Made by a program: the position numbers and the translations under genes
Notes under the pieces: model-generated
The model's input: only the letters and a program-made list of their open reading frames with translations
What the model was told of the DNA's origin: nothing
Databases searched by the model: none
Shown: piece by piece, positions 25,738 to 35,051 of the stretch
Layout of the letters: each line of letters begins with the position of its first letter
How positions within the stretch are numbered: the first letter of the stretch is position 1
Source: Aved-18 sp964606665
GTDB lineage: Bacteria; Cyanobacteriota; Vampirovibrionia; Obscuribacterales; Obscuribacteraceae
Length of the DNA: 64,000 nucleotides
Reading direction: 5' to 3'
NCBI GenBank assembly: GCA_964606665.1
Contig: CAZSHS010000015.1
Location: 1 to 64,000 of the forward strand

Positions 25738-27000
25738 TTATGCCAGAAATGACCCCTCGGCCAATCCAAAACAATCGTGTATCAATTTTACAGCTCTTAC
25801 TGCATATATTTTAGGCATCAACATACTCATACGTAAATCGCCAGTTGCCACCATATTGACTGGAATGCCGCCTGATTGCAAAGTCTCAAACACATTCGCC
25901 ACCATTTCAGGACGGCTAGAAAATCTTCTTCCCACCACCGAAATTTTGGCCATCTCAGTTTCCAGCGAAACTCTTGGATTACCTAAAGACTCGGAGAAAG
26001 TGTCTATCAGTCCTTTGACACGGGCCAGATACTTTTTGTCTACACTAAAAGCAATTTCTTGAAACGCTTCAAAGGAACTTGCATCTTCATGAGCCAAAAG
26101 CATGACCATATCGGTTTGAATATTTAGCTCTTGCAAACGCGTGAACAAACTACCAAGACCGTCTGCTGGTTTGGTTTTTGTATTTGTACTGCGAGTACCT
26201 TTGAGCATCACCGAAACTTGATTGGTGTCACATGAGATACCAGCCACCATATATTCGGGAACACTCACTCGATTTCCAACCAGAGTACCTGGGTCCATCG
26301 GCTTAAATGTAGAACGCACTCTCAGCGGAACATCCTGGTCCATTGCCAGTTCAACCGAGCGAGTGGCAAGAACTTGAGCACCTGTAGCTGACAATTCCAT
26401 CATTTCCTCATAAGAAATAGAGTCTAGACGACGCGCCTCGGGAAGGATTCTGGGGTCGGCAGTATAAACGCCATCTACATCTGTGTAAATATCGCAGCAA
26501 TCGGCGTTTAGCGCAGCAGCCAAAGCCACTGCAGTGGTGTCAGAACCACCCCGACCAAGCGTGGTCAATTCATTTTTGTCGGTCACACCCTGAAATCCGG
26601 CAACAACGGCGATTTCGCCGCGGGCTAAACTTGCTTGAATGGCATCTGGTTGCACTTCTTCAATTCGAGCATAACCGTATTGGCTGCCTGTCATAATGCC
26701 AGCTTGAGCACCAGTGAAAGAGCGTGCTTCATAACCTAACGATTGAATAGCCATCGACATCAAAGCGATGGAGACTTGCTCGCCAGTGGTCAAAAGCATG
26801 TCCATTTCTCGCGCATTGGGTGAGCGTGTAATTTCTTCGGCCATTGTAATTAGTCTGTCTGTAGTATCGCCCATGGCTGAAACTACAGTGGTCACTTCAT
26901 GACCTTCAGATGCAGCTTTCACCGCAATTTCTGCTGCCTTTCGTATCTTATCGATGTCAGCTACAGAGGTCCCACCAAATTTTTTAACCAGTCTACTCAT
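25738..27000 (-). CDS. lysC: Aspartate kinase
   Basis: 420 residues. Phosphorylates L-aspartate, the entry step to lysine, threonine, methionine and diaminopimelate. Diagnostic: LVKKFGGTSVADIDKI at the N-terminus, TTGEQVSIALMSMAI, TLGRGGSDTTAVALAAAL, DIYTDVDGVYTADPRI and the two C-terminal ACT domains (ISCDTNQVSVMLKG... and MAKISVVGRRFSSRPEMVANVFETL), which fits feedback control by lysine/threonine. ATG with GGAG 7 nt upstream. Followed by two small genes in the same direction. Confidence 0.97.
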   Translation of the reverse strand: MSRLVKKFGGTSVADIDKIRKAAEIAVKAASEGHEVTTVVSAMGDTTDRLITMAEEITRSPNAREMDMLLTTGEQVSIALMSMAIQSLGYEARSFTGAQAGIMTGSQYGYARIEEVQPDAIQASLARGEIAVVAGFQGVTDKNELTTLGRGGSDTTAVALAAALNADCCDIYTDVDGVYTADPRILPEARRLDSISYEEMMELSATGAQVLATRSVELAMDQDVPLRVRSTFKPMDPGTLVGNRVSVPEYMVAGISCDTNQVSVMLKGTRSTNTKTKPADGLGSLFTRLQELNIQTDMVMLLAHEDASSFEAFQEIAFSVDKKYLARVKGLIDTFSESLGNPRVSLETEMAKISVVGRRFSSRPEMVANVFETLQSGGIPVNMVATGDLRMSMLMPKIYAVRAVKLIHDCFGLAEGSFLA

Positions 27001-27133
27001 AGACTCCAGTGACTCATTTTAGAGTCGGTATTGCTGTTGCATATGCGCTGGAAGCCAGCACCCTGCTTATAAATAATAGCCGTCCACGGTAAGGAGGAAG
27101 TTAAGGGGATGAGAAAACTATTCTAATTAATTC

Positions 27134-27154
27134 AAAAAACGCCAATATTAGGCG
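27134..27154 (-). terminator. Short hairpin and T-run at the hutU stop
   Basis: Minus strand reads CGCC-TAATATT-GGCG followed by six T. The hutU stop codon TAA lies in the loop. The stem is only 4 bp, so termination would be weak, but the T-run position is right. Confidence 0.4.
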
Positions 27155-28890
27155 AGATCCATCGGAATCTTTACCCCGGCTTTTTTAGCAAATGTTATAG
27201 CTTCTTCATATCCGGCATCGACGTGCCGAATTACACCCATGCCTGGATCGGTTGTGAGCACGCGCTCCAGACGCTCGGCGGCATCTTTTGTGCCGTCTGC
27301 CACGATAACTTGTCCTGCATGCAATGAATAGCCAATTCCCACTCCGCCACCATGGTGAACAGAAACCCAAGAAGCGCCGCCTACTGCATTTATCATTGCA
27401 TTTAAAAATACCCAATCGGCAATTGCGTCTGAACCGTCTTTCATAGATTCGGTCTCACGATTGGGCGATGCCACAGAGCCTGAGTCTAAATGGTCGCGTC
27501 CAATTACAATTGGTGCGCTGACCTTTTTTTGTGCCACAAGCTCATTTATGATTTGACCCATTTTGGCTCTATCACCGTATCCAAACCAGCAGATACGAGC
27601 AGGCAAGCCCTGGAATTGAACTTGTTTTGACGCCATTTTAATCCAGCGACACAGGTCTTTGTCGTGGGCGAAATGCTCTAAAATCGCCTGGTCAATAACG
27701 TCTATGTCTTTGGGATCACCAGACAATGCAGCCCAGCGAAACGGACCTTTGCCTTCGCAAAAGAGAGGTCGAATATAGGCTGGCACAAATCCAGGAAATG
27801 CAAATGCGTCTTTCAAACCCGCATCTGATGCAACTTGTCTTATGTTGTTGCCATAATCAAAAGTAATTGCGCCTTGTTTTTGAAAAGAGAGCATGGCGTC
27901 TACATGAGTAACAATGGCTTTGACAGACATTTCCAGATATTTTTCTGGGTTACTCTTACGCAATTTGTCGGCTTCACTCAAAGACATTGGCTCTTTATTT
28001 TGATCGAGCGGAACATAGCCATTAAGTGGATCGTGAGCAGATGTCTGGTCAGTTAGAACATCTGGCTTGAATCCCATTTTCAAAAGCTCGGGCAAAATAT
28101 AAGCCGCATTTCCAAGCAATCCAATCGACAATGGCTTACCGGCCAGTTTAGCTTCCTGAGCCATTTTCACAGCATCAGCAACATTATCAACTTTAACGTC
28201 TAAATATTTTTTCTCAAGTCTGCGCTCGATTCGCTCTGGATCTACTTCAATGCAGATAGCAACTCCATCATTCATCGTCACTGCCAGTGGTTGTGCACCA
28301 CCCATGCCACCAAGTCCGGCTGTGAGTGTAATGGTTCCTTTTAACGTTCCGTTAAAATGCTTGCGAGCCAGTGCGGCGAAAGTTTCGTAGGTGCCCTGCA
28401 AAATGCCTTGAGTACCAATATAAATCCAAGAGCCGGCGGTCATCTGACCAAACATAATCAAGCCTTTGCGCTCGAGATCACGGAAATAATCCCAGTCAGC
28501 CCATTTGCCTACCAAATTAGAATTGGCTATGAGTACTCTTGGTGCGTCTTTATGACTTTTGAAAACACCTACAGGCTTGCCTGACTGCACAAGCATCGTT
28601 TCGTTAGATTCAAGCTCCATCAATGTTTTAACTAGAGCCTTAAGACAATCCCAATTGCGAGCGGCTTTGCCCGAGCCGCCATAAACCACAAGATCGAGCG
28701 GACGCTCAGCTACTTCGGGGTCTAGATTATTCAAAAGCATTCTAAGAGCTGCTTCTTGAACCCAACCCTTTGTATGCAATTGCGTCCCGCGTGGAGCACG
28801 AACAGTGATTGGCTCATGGCTTGCAAGTATATCTTGAAGCATTTTCTGCTCCGTTTTTGTGCAATCGGCAGTCTTAACCGGCGTAGTCAT
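27148..28890 (-). CDS. hutU: Urocanate hydratase
   Basis: 580 residues. Converts urocanate to imidazolonepropionate in histidine breakdown, using tightly bound NAD+. Motifs include PRGTQLHTKGWVQEAALRML, LVVYGGSGKAARNWDC, MFGQMTAGSWIYIGTQGILQGTYETF, TLTAGLGGMGGAQPLA, FPGFVPAYIRPLFCEGKGPFRWAALSGD, and the NAD-region GRDHLDSGSVASPNRETE with SVHHGGGVGIGYS. Length fits (about 550-580). ATG with GAGGA 9 nt upstream. No hutH, hutI or hutG nearby, so the rest of the pathway must lie elsewhere. Divergent from the mutase gene. Confidence 0.97.
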   Translation of the reverse strand: MTTPVKTADCTKTEQKMLQDILASHEPITVRAPRGTQLHTKGWVQEAALRMLLNNLDPEVAERPLDLVVYGGSGKAARNWDCLKALVKTLMELESNETMLVQSGKPVGVFKSHKDAPRVLIANSNLVGKWADWDYFRDLERKGLIMFGQMTAGSWIYIGTQGILQGTYETFAALARKHFNGTLKGTITLTAGLGGMGGAQPLAVTMNDGVAICIEVDPERIERRLEKKYLDVKVDNVADAVKMAQEAKLAGKPLSIGLLGNAAYILPELLKMGFKPDVLTDQTSAHDPLNGYVPLDQNKEPMSLSEADKLRKSNPEKYLEMSVKAIVTHVDAMLSFQKQGAITFDYGNNIRQVASDAGLKDAFAFPGFVPAYIRPLFCEGKGPFRWAALSGDPKDIDVIDQAILEHFAHDKDLCRWIKMASKQVQFQGLPARICWFGYGDRAKMGQIINELVAQKKVSAPIVIGRDHLDSGSVASPNRETESMKDGSDAIADWVFLNAMINAVGGASWVSVHHGGGVGIGYSLHAGQVIVADGTKDAAERLERVLTTDPGMGVIRHVDAGYEEAITFAKKAGVKIPMDLA

Positions 28891-29031
28891 GTGGCTCGTC
28901 CTCTAAATTGGCTAGATGACGATTATACAGTCAGGAATAATTTCTAAAGAATGTTCAACAAGAGCCATTTATAGGTTCTAATATTTCTATATAAAATGAT
29001 ATTGGTTGCTTTTCACTTAAGGGGAAAATCC

Positions 29032-30672
29032 ATGGTCAAAGAGATGACAAAGTCCGAAGTCAAAAAAGATAAAGGACAAAGCGCAGAAAAAGTCTGCGAA
29101 ACACTCTCGGGTATTCCACTGAAGTCGGTCTACACCAAAGAAGACATCAAAGATTTAGACTACGAAAAACAACTTGCCGACCCGGGTAAATTCCCCTATA
29201 CACGCGGCATTCACGAAAATATGTACAACGGCAAAATGTGGACAATGCGCCAATTTGCCGGTTTTGGCGGACCTGAAGAAACCAACGAGCGCTTCAAATA
29301 CTTGCTGGCTCAAGGGCAAACGGGTCTATCCACTGCTTTTGATTTGCCTACTCTAATGGGCTACGACTCAGACCATCCCAAATCGAATGGCGAAGTCGGG
29401 GTCTGCGGAGTTGCTATCGACTCGCTTGAAGATATGGAAATTCTGTACAAAGACCTTCCGCTCGATAAAGTTTCCACTTCTATGACCATCAATGGTCCAG
29501 CCGTAATCATCTTCTGCATGTTTCTGGCCAATGCTAAAAAACGCGGCTTCGATTTGAAGAAGCTAGATGGCACACTGCAAAACGATATTTTCAAAGAATA
29601 TATTGCTCAAAAAACCTATCTTATTCCCCCACGTCCAGCCCTTAAGCTTATTCAAGACATGATGGTTTTCTGCACTAAAGAAGTGCCGCGCTGGAATACC
29701 ATTTCAGTGAGTGGTTATCACATTCGCGAAGCTGGTGCCACCGCGGCACAAGAACTTGCTTTTACTCTTGCAGACGGATTTGCATATGTAGATGCCGGTA
29801 TTGAAGCTGGTCTTGAGGTGGATGATTTTGTACCTAGACTTTCATTCTTCTTCAATGCGCATATTGACTTCTTTGAAGAAATTGCAAAATACAGAGCTGC
29901 ACGTCGCATATGGGCTAAGCGAATGCGCGACAAATATGGTGCCAAAAGCGAACGCTCACTCAAGTTGCGCTTCCACACTCAAACGGCTGGGTGCAGCTTG
30001 ACCGCTCCCCAACCCGAAAACAACATTGTACGAACTGCAATTGAAGCACTTGCAGGCGTTCTTGGTGGCACACAGTCGTTGCACACAAATTCGATGGACG
30101 AAGTACTTGGACTGCCTACTCAAAAAGCAGCACACATTGCCCTTCGAACCCAGCAAATTATTGCGCACGAGACTGGCGTAGCCAATGTAGTCGACCCACT
30201 TGCAGGCTCCTATTATGTGGAGTGGCTCACAGACGAGATGGAAAGACAAGCAGAAGAGTACTTCAAAAAAATCGAAGAAATTGGCGGTGTAATTGCCGGC
30301 ATTGAAAAAGGATTCTTTATGAAAGAACTGTCTGACTCGGCATATCGTTTTGAACAAAAACTAATGTCAGGCGAACGTCATTTCATCGGACTGAACTCTT
30401 TCAAAGAAGAAGCTCCTGGACAAAGCATCGAGATTCTTAAAATCGGTGGTGAGTACCAAGAAAGACAAACCAAACGAATCAAAGCTCTCAAAGCAAGACG
30501 CGACAATGAAAAAGTGGCAAACTGTCTTAAAGCATTCAAAGAAACCTTGCAGAAAGGCGATAACTGCTTCCCAATACTTATGGAAACAGTCGAAGCCTAT
30601 GCCACAATGGGCGAAATTTGCGACGCTCTGCGCGAAGTATTTGGCGCTTACAGAGAAACAGCAGTTATCTAA
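29032..30672 (+). CDS. Methylmalonyl-CoA mutase catalytic subunit (no B12 domain)
   Basis: 546 residues from ATG 29032, chosen for AAGGGG 7 nt upstream; an earlier ATG at 28996 lacks such a site. Interconverts methylmalonyl-CoA and succinyl-CoA by a radical route. Signatures: MWTMRQFAGFGGPEETNERF, LLAQGQTGLSTAFDLPTLMGYDSD, PRWNTISVSGYHIREAGATAAQELA, LRFHTQTAGCSLTAPQPENNIVR, HTNSMDEVLGLPTQKAAHIAL and DPLAGSYYVEWLTD. The C-terminal cobalamin-binding domain found in ~700-residue enzymes is absent, so it belongs with the two-subunit form and needs a separate small B12 subunit, not seen here. Confidence 0.95.
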   Translation: MVKEMTKSEVKKDKGQSAEKVCETLSGIPLKSVYTKEDIKDLDYEKQLADPGKFPYTRGIHENMYNGKMWTMRQFAGFGGPEETNERFKYLLAQGQTGLSTAFDLPTLMGYDSDHPKSNGEVGVCGVAIDSLEDMEILYKDLPLDKVSTSMTINGPAVIIFCMFLANAKKRGFDLKKLDGTLQNDIFKEYIAQKTYLIPPRPALKLIQDMMVFCTKEVPRWNTISVSGYHIREAGATAAQELAFTLADGFAYVDAGIEAGLEVDDFVPRLSFFFNAHIDFFEEIAKYRAARRIWAKRMRDKYGAKSERSLKLRFHTQTAGCSLTAPQPENNIVRTAIEALAGVLGGTQSLHTNSMDEVLGLPTQKAAHIALRTQQIIAHETGVANVVDPLAGSYYVEWLTDEMERQAEEYFKKIEEIGGVIAGIEKGFFMKELSDSAYRFEQKLMSGERHFIGLNSFKEEAPGQSIEILKIGGEYQERQTKRIKALKARRDNEKVANCLKAFKETLQKGDNCFPILMETVEAYATMGEICDALREVFGAYRETAVI

Positions 30673-30689
30673 TTGCACTTAACTGCGAG

Positions 30690-30923
30690 CTAGTTGCGCT
30701 CTAAAGGCTGCTCTGGCTTAGGCAATTTCTTAGTGTAAATGTCGGTTTTTTCAAACTGACGAGCAGGCTGCGCATTTTCAGCTTGTTTGGCACGCAACAA
30801 AAGCGCCAAAATTAGCTTAGAAGTATAGTTATGATCGTTTGAAATATCGCCAAGCGCTATTTTTTGTTTCAAAGCCGCTAGAAGATGCTCGTACGACACA
30901 GTCGTAGGAAATTCTTGAGTCAT
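30690..30923 (-). CDS. Small unknown protein
   Basis: 77 residues, one helical region (YEHLLAALKQKIALGDISNDHNYTSKLILALLLRAKQAEN) and a Lys/Pro-rich tail; no membrane segment. It ends 18 bp from the convergent mutase gene. No family recognised. The even composition and ATG start support coding weakly. Confidence 0.55.
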   Translation of the reverse strand: MTQEFPTTVSYEHLLAALKQKIALGDISNDHNYTSKLILALLLRAKQAENAQPARQFEKTDIYTKKLPKPEQPLERN

Positions 30924-31051
30924 CTTATTTATGTCCCCACCCGCTCAAAAGTCATTTTGTCATCAAGATGTCATAAGCTAACATTGGGCCAAGTTTTTAG
31001 CCATGATCTGTTAAGCTCTGTCGCTTATGTTGTCTTAAGGTATCTATAGTT

Positions 31052-32020
31052 TTGAAAGCGATAGTAATAAAAAATCCTGGTCCACCCGATGTTTTGCAGA
31101 TGTCCGAAGTGGCTAAACCCGAACCTGGCAAGGGAGAGGTTTTGATAAAAGTTAAGGCAGTCGGAGTCAATCGCGCCGATTGTGTGCAAAGACAAGGACG
31201 TTACCCCGCTGCCAAAGACTGTCCGCAGAATATTCCCGGTCTTGAATATGCCGGCATAATCGAAGATGCAAACGGGTCCGATTTTCAAAAAGGTGACAAA
31301 GTTTTTGGATTAGTCGGCGGCGGCTCTTATGCAGAATATCTAGTAACGCACTGGCGCACAGTATCTTTGTTTCCTTCTAACTTAAGCTTTGTTGAAGCAG
31401 CAGCACTACCTGAAGCATTTGTCACCGCATACGATGCCATGGTGGTACAAGGCAAACTAAAAAGCGGCGAGCGCGTTTTGATTAATGCAGCCGGAAGTGG
31501 CGTCGGCATTGCTGCTATGCAAATCGCCGAGACTCTTGGCGCTACATATGCAGGAACAGTGCGCTCTGCCTCTAAAGCAGAAAAATTGAAAGAGTACAAA
31601 AATATCATTGTTGCTCCAGATGGAAAAATTAGCGACAAAGTACTTGAGATATTTCCTACCGGTGTAGATTTAGTGGTTGAACTTGTAGGCGGTGATTACA
31701 TAGAAGAAGACTTACTTTGCCTTTCTAGCAAGGGGAAAATAATACTCATTGGTCTTCTTGCCGGAAACAAAACCAATTTAGACTTAGGCAAAGTCTTGAG
31801 CAAACGTGCCACTATCCGCGGAACTACCCTTCGTGCCCGACCGCTTGAAGAAAAAATTCAGGCGGCTCTTTTATTGCAAAAAAATATCACACCTCTTTTT
31901 CAATCGAACAAACTTAAAGGCTTTATAGACCAAGTTCTGCCTCTAAAAGAAGCTGCCAAGGCACACGAAATTATGGAAGCAAATCAGAATCTGGGCAAAA
32001 TCGTTCTGGAACTCACTTAA
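31052..32020 (+). CDS. NAD(P)H:quinone oxidoreductase, zinc-independent MDR family
   Basis: 322 residues from a TTG with TTAAGG about 8 nt upstream. Medium-chain dehydrogenase/reductase of the zeta-crystallin/PIG3 type: MKAIVIKNPGPPDVLQ, VKAVGVNRADCVQRQGRYP, PGLEYAGIIEDA, FGLVGGGSYAEYLVTHW, LPEAFVTAYDAMV, and the NADPH-binding GERVLINAAGSGVGIAAMQIAETLGA (about 140-165). Zinc ligands of alcohol dehydrogenases are absent. It probably reduces quinones or enones in the cytosol. The gene is followed by the second copy of the GC-rich palindrome. Confidence 0.93.
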   Translation: MKAIVIKNPGPPDVLQMSEVAKPEPGKGEVLIKVKAVGVNRADCVQRQGRYPAAKDCPQNIPGLEYAGIIEDANGSDFQKGDKVFGLVGGGSYAEYLVTHWRTVSLFPSNLSFVEAAALPEAFVTAYDAMVVQGKLKSGERVLINAAGSGVGIAAMQIAETLGATYAGTVRSASKAEKLKEYKNIIVAPDGKISDKVLEIFPTGVDLVVELVGGDYIEEDLLCLSSKGKIILIGLLAGNKTNLDLGKVLSKRATIRGTTLRARPLEEKIQAALLLQKNITPLFQSNKLKGFIDQVLPLKEAAKAHEIMEANQNLGKIVLELT

Positions 32021-32040
32021 GAGTTCGTTAGCACTTTTTT

Positions 32041-32088
32041 GTTTTTCACCCGGTTCCCGGGTCACGTGGCCCGGGAACCGGGCAAAAC
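32041..32088. repeat. GC-rich palindromic element, copy 2
   Basis: A 15-bp stem (32049-32063 with 32068-32082, one G-T pair) with loop ACGT, flanked by GTTTTTCA on the left and CAAAAC on the right. It is nearly identical to 7901-7950 and again lies between convergent genes. The A-T pair at stem position 6 of copy 1 is a T-A pair here, a compensatory double change. Confidence 0.85.
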
Positions 32089-32120
32089 ATATACATAAAC
32101 CATCGTACTGAGTTTAGCTA

Positions 32121-32146
32121 TTAGCGCGGAGCGCTAAGTGCTCCGC
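32121..32146. repeat. Overlapping alternative hairpins
   Basis: TTAGCGC-GGA-GCGCTAA (32121-32137) and GCGGAGC-7-GCTCCGC (32126-32146) share bases and cannot form together. They sit 33 nt after palindrome copy 2 and before the convergent kinase gene. Confidence 0.45.
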
Positions 32147-32164
32147 AAGAAAAGATATAAATGC

Positions 32165-34102
32165 CTACTTGGAAATTTGCTCAAGAGTTGCTTCAGGCTT
32201 TTTCTTTTTAGGTAATTTGCCTGTAGTAAGCATTTTAAAAACGTCCATAGCAGTCGTTCGGTTCAGTTTCTTTTCAGTTTCAAGAGCGCGCTCAACTCGG
32301 ACTAGTCTATTTTTGATTTTCTTATCGCTTAGGTCTTTAATCCAATCACGATGCTCATCCATAAGTGCAACGGCTTCCTTACTTTCGCCAATTTTAAATT
32401 GATTTTCAGCCAAAGCAAGAACTGTATTTGCTTTGAGTGTTTTATCGCAATTGGAATTAGCACATAGTCCATCATATGCTTTTTTGAGCATTGTATTAGC
32501 TTCAGTATTTTGTTTACGACTTTGATAAATCTCGCTCAGAACTAGCGCTGCTTGAATGTATTCTGGGTATTTGTAGGCTGGCTTTTCTGGTGTTGCCGCA
32601 GCTTCTATACCAGCAATGCCAGACAACATCTTTTCGATTGCTTCATCTTGATCTCCATTATTTAGATAAATCAATTCGCCTAATTTTATAGCGATGGGAG
32701 ATGAAACATCGTTTGGTGCATTGACATCGCGCGCCAATTTTTCCATGTCCTGATATGCACGAAGAGCCTCAGGCGAACTTGCAGCTCCGTACATCATCTG
32801 AACTTCTTTGCGCTTAGTCTCGAAGCTCGATTTATTCCAACTCCTATTCAAAGACTGTAATGCAGAAAATGGTGGCAGGAACAAATAAATTCCTATTGCG
32901 CAGAAAATAACCATGACGACGAGCGAAACAGGACTTTTCCATTTGGGTCTCACAGGTTTTGCGATGGTCACAGTCACAGGTGAGGCACTAGAAACATTGG
33001 ATGGCAAATTACCGCTAAATTCAGGCACCACTATATTTTCACTTATATTAAGTGGCGTTGTTTGATTTGCCTCACTCATCCACATATTAATTGTTGGCTC
33101 TGGAGCCAGTAAAGATTCGTTTTTTGAACGCACCAAATTCAATACCAGACTAGAAGGATCAGATCCTGCCAATTCAACCAAAATATTTTCAAGTTCTTTT
33201 GCCGTCTGAAAGCGCTTTTCAGGATCTTTTTCAAGACAACGCATAATGAGATCTTGAACCTGCTTTGGATGAGTAAGTCCTGCACCGACTTGATGCAACA
33301 AGCGCGGCGGCGAATTGATATGCATGAAAACAGTTTGCAGAGCATTTTCACCGACTATTGGAGTGTGCCCGGTTAAAGCTTCGAACATGACACAGCCCAG
33401 AGAATAGATGTCCGAGCGAACATCCACTTCTTTGCCCATACACTGCTCAGGACTCATATATAGTGGGCTGCCAAAGGATTGACCGGTGGCTGTTAGCTTC
33501 TGCATCAAGTTTTGATCCGAACCAATAACTTTGGCGATACCAAAATCTACTAACTTCACGAATTCGTCAGAACTCTGAGTCTTCACAAGCATGATATTGC
33601 TTGGTTTTAAATCGCGATGGATGATATTGCGACTGTGTATGTACGAAAGCGCTTGGCAAGCTTGACTAAAAATGTGTAGAAATCGCTCAAGAGAAATGGG
33701 ACCCTGACTCTCGATAATGTCTTCAAGTGATTTTCCTTCCAGAAAATCCATTACTAGATATGGCTCACCGCCCGGACCATAACCAAAATCATAAACAGAG
33801 ATGAGATGTGGATCATCCAGATTGGCTGAAGCAATGGCTTCTTGCTCGAAGCGCTTAAGACTGACTTCATCTTCTATAAGCGCTGCTTTGAGCACTTTGA
33901 TGGCAACAAATTTGTTTATCTGGGTGCGTCTGCCCTTGTAGACAACGCCCATGCCGCCTTTGCCCAAAACTTCGATGATTTCATAGCGGTCTGAAAGTGT
34001 TAGACCCACAAGAGACGAATAATTCACAGTCGAATCAGGCTGGACCGACACCACAGTGTCAGCAAGTAGTGGGTCCTGCTTTGTTTCGACTTCTTCGCCC
34101 AT
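32165..34102 (-). CDS. Membrane Ser/Thr protein kinase with TPR-like extracytoplasmic tail
   Basis: 645 residues from ATG 34102; a GTG at 34159 would add 19 residues but overlaps the divergent gene. The kinase domain (about 38-300) has LGKGGMGVVYKG, Lys69 (VAIKVL), IHRDLKPSN with Asp164, VDFGIAK, SPLYMSPEQC (standard APE-like motif) and RSDIYSLGCVMFEALTG, all intact. One membrane segment follows (SLVVMVIFCAIGIYLFLPPF, about 395-415). The outer ~230 residues carry helical repeats with pattern AALVLSEIYQSRKQNTEANTMLKKAYDGL, TPR-like. Architecture fits a receptor kinase sensing envelope state, but the ligand is unknown. Confidence 0.92.
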   Translation of the reverse strand: MGEEVETKQDPLLADTVVSVQPDSTVNYSSLVGLTLSDRYEIIEVLGKGGMGVVYKGRRTQINKFVAIKVLKAALIEDEVSLKRFEQEAIASANLDDPHLISVYDFGYGPGGEPYLVMDFLEGKSLEDIIESQGPISLERFLHIFSQACQALSYIHSRNIIHRDLKPSNIMLVKTQSSDEFVKLVDFGIAKVIGSDQNLMQKLTATGQSFGSPLYMSPEQCMGKEVDVRSDIYSLGCVMFEALTGHTPIVGENALQTVFMHINSPPRLLHQVGAGLTHPKQVQDLIMRCLEKDPEKRFQTAKELENILVELAGSDPSSLVLNLVRSKNESLLAPEPTINMWMSEANQTTPLNISENIVVPEFSGNLPSNVSSASPVTVTIAKPVRPKWKSPVSLVVMVIFCAIGIYLFLPPFSALQSLNRSWNKSSFETKRKEVQMMYGAASSPEALRAYQDMEKLARDVNAPNDVSSPIAIKLGELIYLNNGDQDEAIEKMLSGIAGIEAAATPEKPAYKYPEYIQAALVLSEIYQSRKQNTEANTMLKKAYDGLCANSNCDKTLKANTVLALAENQFKIGESKEAVALMDEHRDWIKDLSDKKIKNRLVRVERALETEKKLNRTTAMDVFKMLTTGKLPKKKKPEATLEQISK

Positions 34103-34151
34103 GTCCCAAATTGTACCAACATATGGACTAGAGGAATTAAAATTAGAATCT

Positions 34152-35051
34152 ATGAGCACGCTTTACACCAGAGACGGAACTATCACCAAGCATGACGCGG
34201 AAACTGGTGAATGGTTCCACAACAGCGCAGGCGCATATCTAGAAGCGGTCAAAAACTATATAGAACCACTCAGTTTTTCTTATTGGAATCCAGAGAGGCT
34301 AACGGTTTTAGACTCTTGCTTTGGTCTTGGTTATAACGGACTGGCTTTAATTGAACACATTTGTAAGCATGCTGCAAAGCCAGTTGAGCTAGAACTTATA
34401 TGCATCGACAAAAATCGAGAGCATTTGTCCTTATTGCCTCAAGTGCTCAACCAATCCTGCTTTGAGTCAATTGTAGAAAAACAGAAACTGTCTAATTTTT
34501 TTGATCAACTATCAAAATCACAAGAGAGATTCGTGAGCACCACATTTGATATCGGACAAATTTCACTCAATCTAAGCTTTCATGTCGATGATTTAAAAAA
34601 ATCATTACCTGCACTGGTCAAAGAAAAAATCGAATTAGACTTGGTCTTTCACGATCCATTTTCGGCTCAAAAAATTCCATCTTTATGGACATATGATCTC
34701 TTTTCTCTTTATCATTCACTGCTTAAAACCAAAGGCGGAAAATTACTAACTTATAGCACCGCATCAGGTGTTAGGGGCGGTTTATCTCGTTGCGGTTTCG
34801 AGATTTATCGCACCGTGCCAGTCGGCACCAAAAATGGTGGCACCCTTGCAGCCTCCAAATTAGACAGAGTACTACAATATTCAATTGAGCAAAATTTGGT
34901 TATCGAATTAGACCAGGAAGAAATAGATAATATGAAAGGCAGAAAAGGTGTGCCTTACAGAGATCCTAATTTTAATTTAGAGCGTCACGAAATAATCAGA
35001 AAAAGACAAATCGAACAAAACGGATTTTTTCCGCTCAAGAAGCCTCTTTAA
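34152..35051 (+). CDS. MnmD/MnmC N-domain-like tRNA methyltransferase
   Basis: 299 residues from ATG 34152; a longer frame to 34056 would lie inside the kinase gene. SAM-dependent Rossmann fold: TRDGTITKHDAETGEWFHN (N-terminal hallmark), LTVLDSCFGLGYNGLALIEH (SAM motif I), LICIDKNREHL, and LDLVFHDPFSAQKIPSLWTYDLF, the counterpart of the DAFSP..P.LW motif of MnmC. MnmC/MnmD complete the mnm5s2U34 modification of tRNA by N-methylation. The FAD-dependent demodification half of MnmC is absent. Assignment rests on these motifs. Confidence 0.82.
   Translation: MSTLYTRDGTITKHDAETGEWFHNSAGAYLEAVKNYIEPLSFSYWNPERLTVLDSCFGLGYNGLALIEHICKHAAKPVELELICIDKNREHLSLLPQVLNQSCFESIVEKQKLSNFFDQLSKSQERFVSTTFDIGQISLNLSFHVDDLKKSLPALVKEKIELDLVFHDPFSAQKIPSLWTYDLFSLYHSLLKTKGGKLLTYSTASGVRGGLSRCGFEIYRTVPVGTKNGGTLAASKLDRVLQYSIEQNLVIELDQEEIDNMKGRKGVPYRDPNFNLERHEIIRKRQIEQNGFFPLKKPL

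Noticed and set aside
27109..27126. Five-codon ORF (MRKLF) with AAGGAGG upstream
   Set aside because: No + strand gene follows, and it lies between two minus-strand genes; too short to support as a leader peptide.
28891..29031. Cobalamin riboswitch before the mutase gene
   Set aside because: The 140-bp gap is too short and lacks a B12-box; only AT-rich promoter-like sequence is present.
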